Part shown: in pieces, positions 8,167-17,240 of the stretch
Position numbering within the stretch: position 1 is the first letter of the stretch
How the letters are laid out: each line of letters starts with the position of its first letter
Made by a program: the position numbers and the translations under genes
The notes under the pieces: generated by a model
What the model saw: the letters and a program-made list of their open reading frames with translations, nothing else
Told to the model about the DNA's origin: nothing
Database searches by the model: none
NCBI GenBank assembly: GCA_942493125.1
Contig: OW818667.1
Span: 1-64,000 of the forward strand
Reading direction: 5' to 3'
Origin: Fusibacter_C sp942493125
GTDB taxonomy: Bacteria > Bacillota > Clostridia > Peptostreptococcales > Acidaminobacteraceae
Length of the DNA: 64,000 nt

Positions 8167-8391
8167 ATGTTCGCTGTAGAAATAGGCAGGGATCCATATG
8201 ATGATAGCCCTGAGGATGATATATTGGATGATGACGATTTAATAGACGATGAATCAGACGATGACGATCCATTTGATGATGATCCATTTGAAGATGATGA
8301 CGATGGTGATTATGACGACGATGATGATTATGATGACGACGATGACGAAATCGATGACGATGTCGACGAAGATGACGACGAAGAATACTGA
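8167..8391 (+). CDS. Small extremely acidic protein, function unknown
   Basis: 74 residues from ATG at 8167, which has GAAGGAGG six bases upstream; a longer frame from 8119 would start in the der terminator. 48 of 74 residues are Asp or Glu and the only basic residue is Arg8. The N-terminus MFAVEIGRDPYDD is the only non-repetitive part; the rest is runs of D separated by P/F, Y, G or I. No domain recognised. It could be a nucleic-acid mimic, a metal or cation binder, or a counter-ion chaperone, but nothing in the sequence decides. The GAY-rich repeat opens other frames too, so coding status rests mainly on the ribosome site. It sits where some relatives have plsY. Confidence 0.6.
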   Translation: MFAVEIGRDPYDDSPEDDILDDDDLIDDESDDDDPFDDDPFEDDDDGDYDDDDDYDDDDDEIDDDVDEDDDEEY

Positions 8392-8441
8392 TGCGCATTG
8401 GTGGTTTCTAATGGCTAATGATGGTCTAGAGGCACAAAATA

Positions 8442-8450
8442 TGGTATAAT
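8442..8450 (+). promoter_or_regulatory. Extended -10 promoter for gpsA
   Basis: TGG followed by TATAAT (8445-8450), an extended -10 element, 48 bases before the gpsA start. No clear -35. Confidence 0.5.
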
Positions 8451-8498
8451 GCCATAGAAGTGAAAAATTACACATGCGATGCATCAAGGAGGTAAAAT

Positions 8499-9527
8499 TT
8501 GAAAATAACAGTTATTGCAGCGGGGAGCTGGGGAACTGCGCTTTCAATGGTATTGAATGAAAATGGTCACGACGTCAAAGTATGGGCGCGGGGCAGTGAA
8601 CAAATCGATGAAATCAATCGCACACATAAAAATGAGAAGTACTTACCTGAAATTGTAATTTCAGAGAACATAGAATTTACATCGGATAAAAAATATGCGT
8701 TAGATGGTGCGGAAGTCGTCTTATTTTCAGCGCCATCCCAACAATTCAAATCGATTTTAAAAGATTTTGTTGCCGAAGGACTGTTACCTGAAGCTGCCAT
8801 ATTGGTCAACGTTTCTAAAGGTATTGATATGGATACACTTGAAACAGTCTCACAAATAACTGCTAGAATAGCGCCTAACGCGACATTTGTCGTCCTTTCA
8901 GGCCCATCACACGCGGAAGAAGTGGCTCAAAAATTGCCAACGGCTCTTGTATCTGCCTCAAAATCAAGAGAGGCTGCTGAATTGATACAAGATTTGTTTT
9001 CGAACGATTATATTCGCGTCTATACGAATCCAGACGTGATCGGAGTGGAAATTAGCGGTGCGCTCAAAAACATCATCGCTCTTGGCGCAGGCATCAGCGA
9101 TGGCCTTGGTTATGGTGACAATGCAAAAGCGGCACTCATAACACGTGGTATTCGAGAAATTGCAATCCTTGGCATGGCCATGGGCGCCGATCAGGAGACT
9201 TTTAAGGGTCTCGCTGGCGTTGGCGATCTCATCGTGACTTGTACAAGTATGCACAGTAGAAATAGACGATGCGGGATATTAATCGGACAAGGTCATACAT
9301 TGACCGAATCGATTGAATCAGTTGGCATGGTTGTAGAGGGTGCTTATACAGTTAAAGCAGCGTATATGCTTAAGTCAAAATACGACTTGGAACTACCTAT
9401 TACGACGGAACTCTACAAGGTGCTCTATGAAGATAAAAACGCACGAGAAGCTGTGAATTATCTGATGACGCGTCAAAGAAAACATGAAATGGATGAATAT
9501 GCATCCCATTTGGAAACTTGGGTGTAA
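8499..9527 (+). CDS. gpsA: NAD(P)-dependent glycerol-3-phosphate dehydrogenase
   Basis: 342 residues, TTG start at 8499 set by a strong AAGGAGG at 8486-8492. N-terminal Rossmann motif is GSWGTALS (about residues 9-16; preceded by an unusual ITVIAAGS where GAGS is usual), SGPSHAEEV near 132, and the catalytic region EISGALKNIIALGAGISDGLGYGDNAKAAL (Lys about 190). Reduces dihydroxyacetone phosphate to sn-glycerol 3-phosphate for phospholipid synthesis in the cytoplasm. Followed closely by an HlyD-like gene. Confidence 0.96.
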   Translation: MKITVIAAGSWGTALSMVLNENGHDVKVWARGSEQIDEINRTHKNEKYLPEIVISENIEFTSDKKYALDGAEVVLFSAPSQQFKSILKDFVAEGLLPEAAILVNVSKGIDMDTLETVSQITARIAPNATFVVLSGPSHAEEVAQKLPTALVSASKSREAAELIQDLFSNDYIRVYTNPDVIGVEISGALKNIIALGAGISDGLGYGDNAKAALITRGIREIAILGMAMGADQETFKGLAGVGDLIVTCTSMHSRNRRCGILIGQGHTLTESIESVGMVVEGAYTVKAAYMLKSKYDLELPITTELYKVLYEDKNAREAVNYLMTRQRKHEMDEYASHLETWV

Positions 9528-9545
9528 ATCAATGTGAGGTCAATT

Positions 9546-10784
9546 ATGGCTAAAGCTATTCGAAAAAAACGTAGACCAAGATACGGCCGTATTGTATTTA
9601 GTTTGTTGATTTTCGGTCTCTTTATCTATTTTATAGTCAATTTGGGACTAGACCTATTTTACAAAGAACAGTCAACCTATCTTGTCACTGTTGGCAATTT
9701 GAATATTGAAAATCAATATGAAGCGTTAGTGCTAAGAAACGAATTGATCGTCGACACCAATTTGAGTGGAAAGATCACTTATTTTGCCAACGAAGGCGAA
9801 GTCATAGAAAAAAATCATCAAATTGCAGAAATTTTCAATGACGGTTCTGAAGCGGTGACGTCTGCGGAGGCAACTGAACGAGAACTCAATCGTAAAAAAA
9901 TTGAATTTGATTATAATCTATTGGAATACGATATCACAACACTTAGGAATGAAATTTTATTTCAGATGTCCGCTAAGCAATACGAACAAATACCTGTACT
10001 AAAAGAATCGCTTGTACAAAAATTGGAGCGTCTAGACAAACTACAAGAAGAAAACAAATTCTTGTCAAATCGAACAGCTTCATATTCTGAAAAAACCATC
10101 GGCGAAGGTGTGTTGATGGAAGGTCAAAAGCAAGCAATTTATGCACCTGCAAGTGGTGTTCTAACATATAAAATAGACGGTTATGAGGACTTCTTGACTA
10201 TTGATAACCTATACAACATCAATTATGATGAGATTAGTGCGTTTACGTTTGAGGAGACGTCATTGGTCAAAGATTCTGTGAACGCAAAAGACAAACTTTT
10301 TAAAATTGTAGACAATGCAAATTACTTCATTGCAGCTATAGTATCCAACGACGAGATCGATACTTATAAAAATGTTCAAAGCATATCAGCAGTCATAGAT
10401 GGTAAGACGCTCAAAGGCGAAGTATACGACGTATTCACCAACAAGGAAAATGCAGTCGCTATTATTCAACTGAGAGAAGGGTTTGATGGATTCTTTAACA
10501 AAAGACGCATTACATGTAGTATTGTTAGAGAAAATTATCGTGGACTTAAAATCGCAATGACATCGATCGTAAATAAGGATGGTGTCATCGGCGTCTATGT
10601 CGTTGGAAAAGAGCGCAAAATCAACTTTGTACCAGTTAAGATCCTTGGATACGATGAAGCCTCAGCAATTGTTTACAATGAACAATTCTATGATGCAACA
10701 TTAGGTGTTGTAAGAAGTATTAAAGTCAATCAGGAAGTAGTCGCTGATGCTAGTAAGTACAAGCCTGGTGACAGAATAGACTGA
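9546..10784 (+). CDS. HlyD-like membrane-anchored protein
   Basis: 412 residues. ATG at 9546 with GAGGT five bases upstream is preferred to a GTG at 9534. Basic N-terminus (KAIRKKRRPRYGR), one membrane helix (about 16-36), a biotinyl-lipoyl-like start (LSGKITYFANEGEVIEKNHQIAEI, split here as about residues 72-95), a coiled-coil hairpin (about 105-175) and a beta-barrel-like rest. This resembles periplasmic adaptor proteins, but no transporter gene is nearby; in Clostridia similar proteins sit between gpsA and yggS/sepF. Function unknown; an envelope or division-linked role is inferred from neighbours only. Confidence 0.75.
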   Translation: MAKAIRKKRRPRYGRIVFSLLIFGLFIYFIVNLGLDLFYKEQSTYLVTVGNLNIENQYEALVLRNELIVDTNLSGKITYFANEGEVIEKNHQIAEIFNDGSEAVTSAEATERELNRKKIEFDYNLLEYDITTLRNEILFQMSAKQYEQIPVLKESLVQKLERLDKLQEENKFLSNRTASYSEKTIGEGVLMEGQKQAIYAPASGVLTYKIDGYEDFLTIDNLYNINYDEISAFTFEETSLVKDSVNAKDKLFKIVDNANYFIAAIVSNDEIDTYKNVQSISAVIDGKTLKGEVYDVFTNKENAVAIIQLREGFDGFFNKRRITCSIVRENYRGLKIAMTSIVNKDGVIGVYVVGKERKINFVPVKILGYDEASAIVYNEQFYDATLGVVRSIKVNQEVVADASKYKPGDRID

Positions 10785-10798
10785 TAAGAGGTGAGGAC

Positions 10799-11494
10799 AT
10801 GTCGTACGCATATTTGAAAGAACAAGTTGCTCATGTGAAACAAGATATTGAAAAAGTCTGTGAAAAGATGAACAAACCTGTTGGATCCGTCATATTACTT
10901 GGTGTTACTAAAACGTATGAACCAGATGTCATCAACGCATCAATAGAGTATGGCATTACGGATATCGCAGAGAACAAAGTCCAAGAAATCATCAGAAAAT
11001 ACGACGCTGTTCAAAGCGGTGTCAAATGGCATCTTATTGGACATTTGCAGACAAATAAAGTAAAATATATAATTGATAAAGTAGATTTGATCCATTCAGT
11101 CGATAGCGTCAAGCTAGCGGTTGAGATCAATTCTAGAGCAAGTAAAATCGGAAAAATTCAAGATGTTTTAATTCAGATCAACGTCGCAGACGAAACACAA
11201 AAATATGGCATTTCACCTGATGCTCTGGATGAGCTATTGGAGCAGTTATCAGAACTTGCCAATATCAGAGTTCTCGGTCTTATGAACATTGCACCCCTTG
11301 TAGAGAATCCAGAAAGATTAAGAACGGATTTTAAAGTGATGGCGGCGCTATATGAAAGACTTAAACATTGCGCATATGCCAATGTCGATGCGAGGGTATT
11401 ATCGATGGGCATGTCCAATGATTATGATATTGCTATAGAGGAAGGTTCTAACATGGTTAGAATTGGAACGAAAATTTATGGCAAGAGACTATAA
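10799..11494 (+). CDS. yggS: Pyridoxal-phosphate homeostasis protein YggS/YlmE
   Basis: 231 residues, ATG with GAGGTGAGG upstream. PLP-binding barrel of the alanine-racemase N-terminal type; the PLP lysine lies in LLGVTKTYEP (about residue 38), followed by ENKVQE and the WHLIGHLQTNK motif near 80-90, and SMGMSNDYDIAIEEGSNMVRIGT near the end. Maintains free PLP levels. Position next to sepF and yggT is the standard Gram-positive order. Confidence 0.95.
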   Translation: MSYAYLKEQVAHVKQDIEKVCEKMNKPVGSVILLGVTKTYEPDVINASIEYGITDIAENKVQEIIRKYDAVQSGVKWHLIGHLQTNKVKYIIDKVDLIHSVDSVKLAVEINSRASKIGKIQDVLIQINVADETQKYGISPDALDELLEQLSELANIRVLGLMNIAPLVENPERLRTDFKVMAALYERLKHCAYANVDARVLSMGMSNDYDIAIEEGSNMVRIGTKIYGKRL

Positions 11495-11519
11495 ATATAT
11501 CCTAAGAGGAGGAGCATAA

Positions 11520-12017
11520 ATGGGCGACAAGTTTATAGACAAAATCAAATTTTTTTGGGGCGTCGATTCTCATGATGACGAAGACCACACTGAAGATTTT
11601 TATGAAGACATGAAACGTACGGATTTAGAAACTGAGGACACAAATATGACGTTAAATGCCTTAAATGAAGCTGGGCAAAGATCGGTAAATACGATCAAGA
11701 CATCGAATAAAATCTTGAACATACATTCCAATTCAACGATGAACGTCGTTTTGTTCAATCCTAAGACTTTTGACGAATCGACGAGTATCGTCGATACACT
11801 TAAAAATAGAAAACCGGTCGTTATGAATATATCTGATTTAGATAAGGAACTTGGAAGAAAGATTTTCGACTTTTGCTCAGGTGCGCTTTATGCTGTAGAT
11901 GGTCATATCCAACAAGTTGCTAAGGGAATTTTTATTCTTGCGCCGCAAAACGTAGATATTACAGGTGATGTCATTGTGAAACAAGATTCACCAGTTAGCA
12001 CTTGGTTAAGAGAATAA
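11520..12017 (+). CDS. sepF: Cell-division protein SepF
   Basis: 165 residues, ATG preceded by GAGGAGG. N-terminal segment (MGDKFIDKIKFFWGV) is the amphipathic membrane-binding helix, followed by an acidic linker, and a C-terminal SepF domain (about 70-160: NVVLFNPKTFDES, RKPVVMNISDLDKELGRKIFDFCSGA, FILAPQNVDI; written here in parts). SepF polymerises, binds the FtsZ C-terminal peptide and tethers it to the membrane. Since no ftsA is seen beside ftsZ, SepF may be the main tether in this organism. Confidence 0.93.
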   Translation: MGDKFIDKIKFFWGVDSHDDEDHTEDFYEDMKRTDLETEDTNMTLNALNEAGQRSVNTIKTSNKILNIHSNSTMNVVLFNPKTFDESTSIVDTLKNRKPVVMNISDLDKELGRKIFDFCSGALYAVDGHIQQVAKGIFILAPQNVDITGDVIVKQDSPVSTWLRE

Positions 12018-12044
12018 ACGATTTCTAAAGTAGAAAGGATGCAT

Positions 12045-12308
12045 ATGATCACTCTCAAAGTAACACTCTTATATTTTCTTCAGGTCGTCACATATATGAT
12101 TTTCGGGCGTGCGATGTTATCTTGGTTGATCCGAGATCCAAACAATCCTATTATGAAAATCTTGATTGCGCTCACCGAGCCAATATTGGCTCCAATTAGA
12201 AACCTTCTGTTTAGATTGAAAATCGGTGGCAATATGGTTGATTTCAGCCCGCTCGCAGCACTTTTATTGATCCAAATGCTCTCTGCAATGGTCATCGCCA
12301 TCTTATGA
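12045..12308 (+). CDS. YggT family membrane protein
   Basis: 87 residues from ATG 12045 (GAAAGG six bases upstream); ATG 12039 would touch the ribosome site. Two membrane helices (about 5-25 and 65-85) flanking the conserved ILIALTEPILAPIR motif of the YggT domain. Family members sit beside sepF and are implicated in envelope or osmotic functions; the role is unclear. Its stop overlaps the ylmH start (ATGA). Confidence 0.9.
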   Translation: MITLKVTLLYFLQVVTYMIFGRAMLSWLIRDPNNPIMKILIALTEPILAPIRNLLFRLKIGGNMVDFSPLAALLLIQMLSAMVIAIL

Positions 12309-13108
12309 TAGACCGTCAAGCACTATTAAAACAGTATGGTGCGCTTGTCGATTCAGAAGGTGTTTTTATCAAGGCGTTAGATCTTCTATATTATGCTGAG
12401 AATCATTATGAACCTCAGATAACTGATTTTCTAACACCTGATTTGACATTTGCGATCGAACAGATCGCAAAAAATCAAACGGATTTAATCATACGGCGTT
12501 GGGGCGTTTTCCCAGAGCCAGAACGCGTTAAACTATACATCGCTCCAAATTATATTGATGAAGACGAACAAATATTGTATCAAAACAGTATGACGTTACT
12601 CGATATTAGATACAACCAAAAGTTTAATGAGCTTGCACATAGTGATGCATTAGGTGCTTTGATGGCACTTGGCATCAAACGCAGCAAGTTGGGCGATATC
12701 GTCGTTTATGACGGCGGTTTTCAAGTTGTTGTCGATAGCAGTCTTAGCGACTATTTTCTTCAAAATGTCGACAAGATTGGACGTGCTGGCGTCAAAGTCA
12801 GTAAAATTGGCTTCGATGAAGCCAAAGCTGCAGTTAAAAATAAAAGAGCAGTCAGCGGAACAGTTAAGTCTATAAGGCTTGATAGCATCATCGCCTTATG
12901 TTTTTCTCTGTCTCGTAGCGAGGCGCAAAAGCTCGTTGAATCTGAACGCGTAAAAGTCAATCACACCATCGTCATTCGAACAGATTACGTGACCAAGGTC
13001 GGCGATCTGATTTCTGTACGTGGTCATGGTAGGCTTGAAGTTGAAGAAATCTTAGGCGTCACTAAAAAAGATAGAATCCGAGTTGTCCTATCGGTTGTCA
13101 CACGCTAG
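12305..13108 (+). CDS. ylmH: S4-domain RNA-binding protein YlmH
   Basis: 267 residues, starting at the ATGA overlap with yggT. N-terminal YlmH domain with RRWGVFPEPERVKL (about 61-74) and LGIKRSKLGDI (about 122-132), then a C-terminal S4 RNA-binding domain (about 185-245: LDSIIALCFSLSRSEAQKLV, VKVNHT; given in parts). YlmH acts in ribosome rescue and is routinely found between yggT and divIVA. Confidence 0.92.
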   Translation: MIDRQALLKQYGALVDSEGVFIKALDLLYYAENHYEPQITDFLTPDLTFAIEQIAKNQTDLIIRRWGVFPEPERVKLYIAPNYIDEDEQILYQNSMTLLDIRYNQKFNELAHSDALGALMALGIKRSKLGDIVVYDGGFQVVVDSSLSDYFLQNVDKIGRAGVKVSKIGFDEAKAAVKNKRAVSGTVKSIRLDSIIALCFSLSRSEAQKLVESERVKVNHTIVIRTDYVTKVGDLISVRGHGRLEVEEILGVTKKDRIRVVLSVVTR

Positions 13109-13130
13109 AAACATAGATGGAGGGATATCG

Positions 13131-13574
13131 ATGCTTACACCACTTGACATTCAAAACAAACATTTTGCCAAGAGCTTAAGAGGCTACAATGAATCTGAAG
13201 TTGAGGAATACCTTGCAATGATAGTTCGTAGCATGGAAGAACTCATACAAGTCAATATAGAAACCACTGCAAAAATTCGCGACTATGAGAAACAGTTGGC
13301 GCATTATATCGCAATGGAGCGTACGATTAACGATGCCATGATCCTAGCACAGAAGACTTCTGAAGATATGATCAAAAATGCAAACGACCGTGCAGCGTAT
13401 ATCATAGAACGTGCGGACGATCAAGCTAAGAAGCTGATTGGCGATGCCAACGATGAAGTCCTGAGCGTTATCAAACGTCATGAAGATGCAAAACACGCCC
13501 TTCAGACTTTCCAAATGAAGTTCAAAGTACTTGTAGAAAATCAAATTAGAGCCTTTGAAGAACATTTGGATTGA
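13131..13574 (+). CDS. divIVA: DivIVA-family protein
   Basis: 147 residues from ATG 13131, preceded by GGAGGG; an earlier in-frame opening overlaps ylmH. N-terminus has the DivIVA signature LTPLDIQNKHFAKSLRGYNESEVEEYL (residues 2-28, in parts: TPLDIQNK, F..SLRGYNE), followed by coiled coil to the end. Localises to curved membrane at poles and division sites and recruits other factors. Shorter than Bacillus DivIVA, close to the clostridial form. The ileS promoter begins within two bases of its stop codon. Confidence 0.93.
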   Translation: MLTPLDIQNKHFAKSLRGYNESEVEEYLAMIVRSMEELIQVNIETTAKIRDYEKQLAHYIAMERTINDAMILAQKTSEDMIKNANDRAAYIIERADDQAKKLIGDANDEVLSVIKRHEDAKHALQTFQMKFKVLVENQIRAFEEHLD

Positions 13575-13575
13575 T

Positions 13576-13604
13576 TTGACATTAAGACGAACATCAGCTA
13601 TAAT
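13576..13604 (+). promoter_or_regulatory. Consensus promoter for the ileS T-box transcript
   Basis: TTGACA (13576-13581), exactly 17 bases, TATAAT (13599-13604): perfect vegetative sigma-A type, directly after the divIVA stop. Confidence 0.85.
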
Positions 13605-13610
13605 TAAAAA

Positions 13611-13883
13611 ATATATTTAAAAAAATTCACAAGAGATAGACAAAAATTGGGACGAGTACATGTGTGCACGTAAAGAGAGTCAGTGGTTGGTGTGAACTGA
13701 TACGTAAGCTAACATAGAAAATCACCCATAGTCATTTTTTCGAAATGCGTCAGCAGAGTAGTTAAAATCGGTTCGAACCCGTTAAAATGGAAGAGTGACA
13801 CCGTTTCAAGTCGTCGGTGTAATTTGGGTGGTACCGCGGTTTATCCGTCCCTTAGCTATTGCTATGGGACTTTTTATTTTTTT
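13611..13883 (+). ncRNA. T-box leader (isoleucine) upstream of ileS
   Basis: Contains an AGAGAGTC-type stem I start near 13674, a specifier loop with ATC at 13721-13723 in the GAAAATCACCC context (isoleucine codon), and the conserved TGGGTGGTACCGCG at 13825-13838 that pairs with the uncharged tRNA acceptor end. It ends in a terminator, GTCCC (13847-13851) with GGGAC (13866-13870), followed by TTTTTATTTTTTT. Uncharged tRNA-Ile should stabilise the antiterminator and allow ileS transcription. Confidence 0.93.
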
Positions 13884-13932
13884 GAAGCATTTAGAATGAT
13901 ATAAATCAAATCAGTTTGAAAGGATGGCAGAA

Positions 13933-16900
13933 ATGGGCTATAAAGAACTTACAAAGCACGCCGTTGCTGAGAATGAAAAATTAGTCAGAGACTATTGGGA
14001 AAACATCGATCTGCTCAAAATGAGCGTTGATACGAGAGAGGGCAAGCCTTCTTACATTTTTTATGAAGGACCACCAACTGCAAATGGCAAACCTGGTATC
14101 CACCATGTATTGGCACGCGCACTAAAAGATTCAGTATGCCGTATCAAGACGATGCAAGGTTATCAAGTCAAAAGAAAAGCGGGTTGGGACACACACGGTT
14201 TACCCGTTGAGATTGAAGTTGAAAAAAGATTGAACCTAAACGACAAATCGGCGATTGAAGCGTATGGCATCGAAAACTTCAACCACCAGTGCCGTTCGTC
14301 TGTGTTTGAATATGAAGATGCATGGCGCGAAATGACTAAAAAGATGGCGTACCTCATCGATTTGGACAACCCTTATGTCACTTTGGACAACGATTATATT
14401 GAAACAGAGTGGTGGATCTTAGATAAATTCTTTAAAGAAGGCTATATCTATGAAGGCCATAAAATATTGCCATATTGCCCAAGATGCGGAACAGGTCTTG
14501 CTTCGCACGAAGTGGCGCAAGGCTATCAGGAAATAAAAACCGTTACTGTCTATGTGAAATTCAAGCGCAAAGACGTCGATGAATATTTCCTCGTTTGGAC
14601 GACAACACCTTGGACGCTTGCATCTAACGTAGCGCTCACTGTGAATCCAAATGAAACGTACGTAAAAGTTAAATTCAATGACGAAGTGTATTACCTTGAG
14701 AAGAATCTAGCACCAAAAGTACTCGATGGCGACTATGAAGTCCTCGAAGAATTAAAAGGTAAAGACTTGGAGTTCATGGAATACGAGCAAATCATGCCAT
14801 TTGTAAAAGCGGACAAAAAAGCATTCTTCGTAACTTGTGCGGATTATGTAACCATCGAAGATGGTACTGGTATCGTTCATACAGCGCCTGCTTTTGGTGA
14901 AGACGACTACAACACTGGCAAGCGTTATGATTTGCCTGTGCTTCAACCAGTGGATGAAGAAGGTAAGTACACGGAGACACCATGGAAAGGTACATTCGTT
15001 ATCGATGCCGATCCATTGATCGTTACTTGGCTCGCAGAAGAAGGTAAGCTCTTTAAGAGACAGCGTATGGATCACAACTATCCACACTGCTGGAGATGTA
15101 GAACACCACTTTTATACTATGCAAAACCAAGCTGGTACATTGAGATGACCAAGCTTAAGGACTTGCTCATCGAAAATAACAATTCAGTCAATTGGTATCC
15201 AGATTATGTCGGCGAAAAGCGCTTTGGCAACTGGCTCGAGAATTTAAATGACTGGGCGATTTCTAGAAGCCGCTACTGGGGCACGCCGCTGAACATCTGG
15301 CGATGCGACTGTGGCCATACAACTTCAGTAAGCTCAAGACAAGAATTGGTAGATCGAGCTATTGAAGACATTACGACAAACATTGAACTGCACCGCCCAT
15401 ATGTAGATGACGTGCATCTTAAGTGCGATAAATGTGGCGATGTGATGCGTCGTGTACCTGAAGTCATCGACTGTTGGTTTGACAGTGGGGCTATGCCATT
15501 TGCACAACACCATTATCCATTTGAAAATAAAGACAATTTTGACGAGTTGTTCCCGGCTGACTTTATCTGTGAAGGCATCGATCAAACGAGAGGTTGGTTC
15601 TACTCATTGATTGCCATCAGTACGTTTGTAATGGGCGTTTCACCTTATAAGAATGTTTTGGTAAACGACTTGATCCTAGATAAATTTGGCAAGAAGATGT
15701 CCAAATCGAGAGGAAATGGTGTTGATGCGTTTGAACTTCTCGACAAATATGGCGCAGACGTCGTCAGATGGTACCTCTATTTTGTATCACCAGCGTGGAC
15801 ACCTACCAAGTTTGACGAAGATGGTTTGATCGAAGTCAATTCAAAATTCTTTGGAACGATCAAAAACGTCTACAATTTCTTTACGCTATATGCCAATACA
15901 GACAATGTTGATGTAAATAGCTTCTACGTTGAACCTAAAGATAGACCTGAACTGGATCGTTGGATCATTTCAAAACTCAACTCGCTTTCGAAAGCAGTTA
16001 AGGAAGATCTCGATGTCTTCGATATGACTAAAGCAGTTAGAAAAATTCAAGAGTTTGTCAGTGAAGACTTATCTAACTGGTACATCAGAAGATCAAGACG
16101 TAGATTCTGGGGCTCTGAGCTTACAGAAGATAAAAAATCAGTTTACAATACAACAAATGAAGTCCTTATTGCCGTTTGTCAGCTTGCTGCACCATTTGCA
16201 CCGTTCTTAACGGAAGAAATCTATAGAAACCTCACTGGCGAAGCATCGGTACATGTCAGCTACTATCCAACAGCTGATGAAGCCTTGATCGACAAGCATG
16301 TTGAATCTAGAATGGACCTTATCAGAGAACTCGTTACATTGGGTAGATCTGCAAGGGAATCTGTGAAGATCAAAGTAAGACAGCCAATTCAAGAAGTTAT
16401 CGTTGATGGTAAATATGAAGCACTAATCGGCGACCTTGTGCCGCTCATCATGGAAGAACTCAATGTGAAGCACGTTGAATTCACACAAAATCTGCCAAAC
16501 TATATGAACTTCCAACTCAAGCCTAACTTCAAAGTCCTTGGACCACTCGTGGGCAATAAGATGGGCGAATTTGGTAAAGCATTGACAGCACTTGATCCAC
16601 AAGTCTATGCGATGCGTTTTGACGCTGGTGAAACGATTGAACTTAATGTTGCTGGCGAGACCTTTGAAGCGACAGCTGAGCACGTTCTCATCAACATCAA
16701 TGCCAAAGAAGGGTTCACTGTTAAAATGGAAAACAATCGATTCATTATCCTCGATACCAATTTGACTGATGACCTGATCAACGAAGGTTATGCTCGTGAA
16801 CTGATTTCACGCGTTCAACAGATGCGTAAATCCAACGATTACGACATGATGGATCAGATCCACATTTATTACAATGCACCAGAAGTGTTTGAAAATGCTG

Positions 16901-17028
16901 TAAAATTGCATTCTGAATATATCATGTCAGAAACATTGGCAACGACAATCACGGCATGTACAGACAAAGCATTTGACGTACAGACCCTCAATGGTCATGA
17001 AGTCGGTTTATACCTCGAAAAGCTTTAA
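13933..17028 (+). CDS. ileS: Isoleucyl-tRNA synthetase, type 2 (GxHH class)
   Basis: 1031 residues from ATG 13933; the ATG at 13924 is flush against the GAAAGG site and less likely. Class I synthetase: the HIGH-type motif reads GIHH at residues 55-58 (codons 14095-14106) and KMSKS is at 588-592. Length, the absence of an obvious C-terminal zinc finger, and motifs such as WDTHGLPVEIEVEK place it in the eukaryote-like IleS2 group. Published work on IleS2 links the swapped GxHH form of the motif to very high mupirocin resistance. Attaches isoleucine to tRNA-Ile; controlled by the T-box leader; closed by a terminator. Confidence 0.96.
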   Translation: MGYKELTKHAVAENEKLVRDYWENIDLLKMSVDTREGKPSYIFYEGPPTANGKPGIHHVLARALKDSVCRIKTMQGYQVKRKAGWDTHGLPVEIEVEKRLNLNDKSAIEAYGIENFNHQCRSSVFEYEDAWREMTKKMAYLIDLDNPYVTLDNDYIETEWWILDKFFKEGYIYEGHKILPYCPRCGTGLASHEVAQGYQEIKTVTVYVKFKRKDVDEYFLVWTTTPWTLASNVALTVNPNETYVKVKFNDEVYYLEKNLAPKVLDGDYEVLEELKGKDLEFMEYEQIMPFVKADKKAFFVTCADYVTIEDGTGIVHTAPAFGEDDYNTGKRYDLPVLQPVDEEGKYTETPWKGTFVIDADPLIVTWLAEEGKLFKRQRMDHNYPHCWRCRTPLLYYAKPSWYIEMTKLKDLLIENNNSVNWYPDYVGEKRFGNWLENLNDWAISRSRYWGTPLNIWRCDCGHTTSVSSRQELVDRAIEDITTNIELHRPYVDDVHLKCDKCGDVMRRVPEVIDCWFDSGAMPFAQHHYPFENKDNFDELFPADFICEGIDQTRGWFYSLIAISTFVMGVSPYKNVLVNDLILDKFGKKMSKSRGNGVDAFELLDKYGADVVRWYLYFVSPAWTPTKFDEDGLIEVNSKFFGTIKNVYNFFTLYANTDNVDVNSFYVEPKDRPELDRWIISKLNSLSKAVKEDLDVFDMTKAVRKIQEFVSEDLSNWYIRRSRRRFWGSELTEDKKSVYNTTNEVLIAVCQLAAPFAPFLTEEIYRNLTGEASVHVSYYPTADEALIDKHVESRMDLIRELVTLGRSARESVKIKVRQPIQEVIVDGKYEALIGDLVPLIMEELNVKHVEFTQNLPNYMNFQLKPNFKVLGPLVGNKMGEFGKALTALDPQVYAMRFDAGETIELNVAGETFEATAEHVLININAKEGFTVKMENNRFIILDTNLTDDLINEGYARELISRVQQMRKSNDYDMMDQIHIYYNAPEVFENAVKLHSEYIMSETLATTITACTDKAFDVQTLNGHEVGLYLEKL

Positions 17029-17062
17029 AACTCAAATAAAAACACCATAATCTCAAACGTAG

Positions 17063-17102
17063 AAAACCACGCCAATATGTAAAAATTATGGCGTGGTTTT
17101 TC
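17063..17102 (+). terminator. ileS terminator
   Basis: AAAACCACGCC (17063-17073) pairs with GGCGTGGTTTT (17090-17100), with further T after the stem. Confidence 0.88.
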
Positions 17103-17139
17103 CATTTAAATGTGACTTCTCACAATTTCCATAAATAAG

Positions 17140-17169
17140 TTGATTTATATTTCAAATAGAGGTTATATA
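17140..17169 (+). promoter_or_regulatory. Candidate pepV promoter
   Basis: TTGATT at 17140-17145 and TATATA at 17164-17169, spacer 18, about 70 bases before the pepV start. Confidence 0.4.
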
Positions 17170-17240
17170 TTAAGTAATATTTAGGTGAACTTAAGTACAT
17201 TTGGCATCTGGAGTATTAAAATCGGTAAGGGGGCGACATT

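Noticed and set aside
8254..8487. Val/Ile-rich minus-strand frame over the acidic gene
   Set aside because: Product of the GAY repeat read backwards; no ribosome site.
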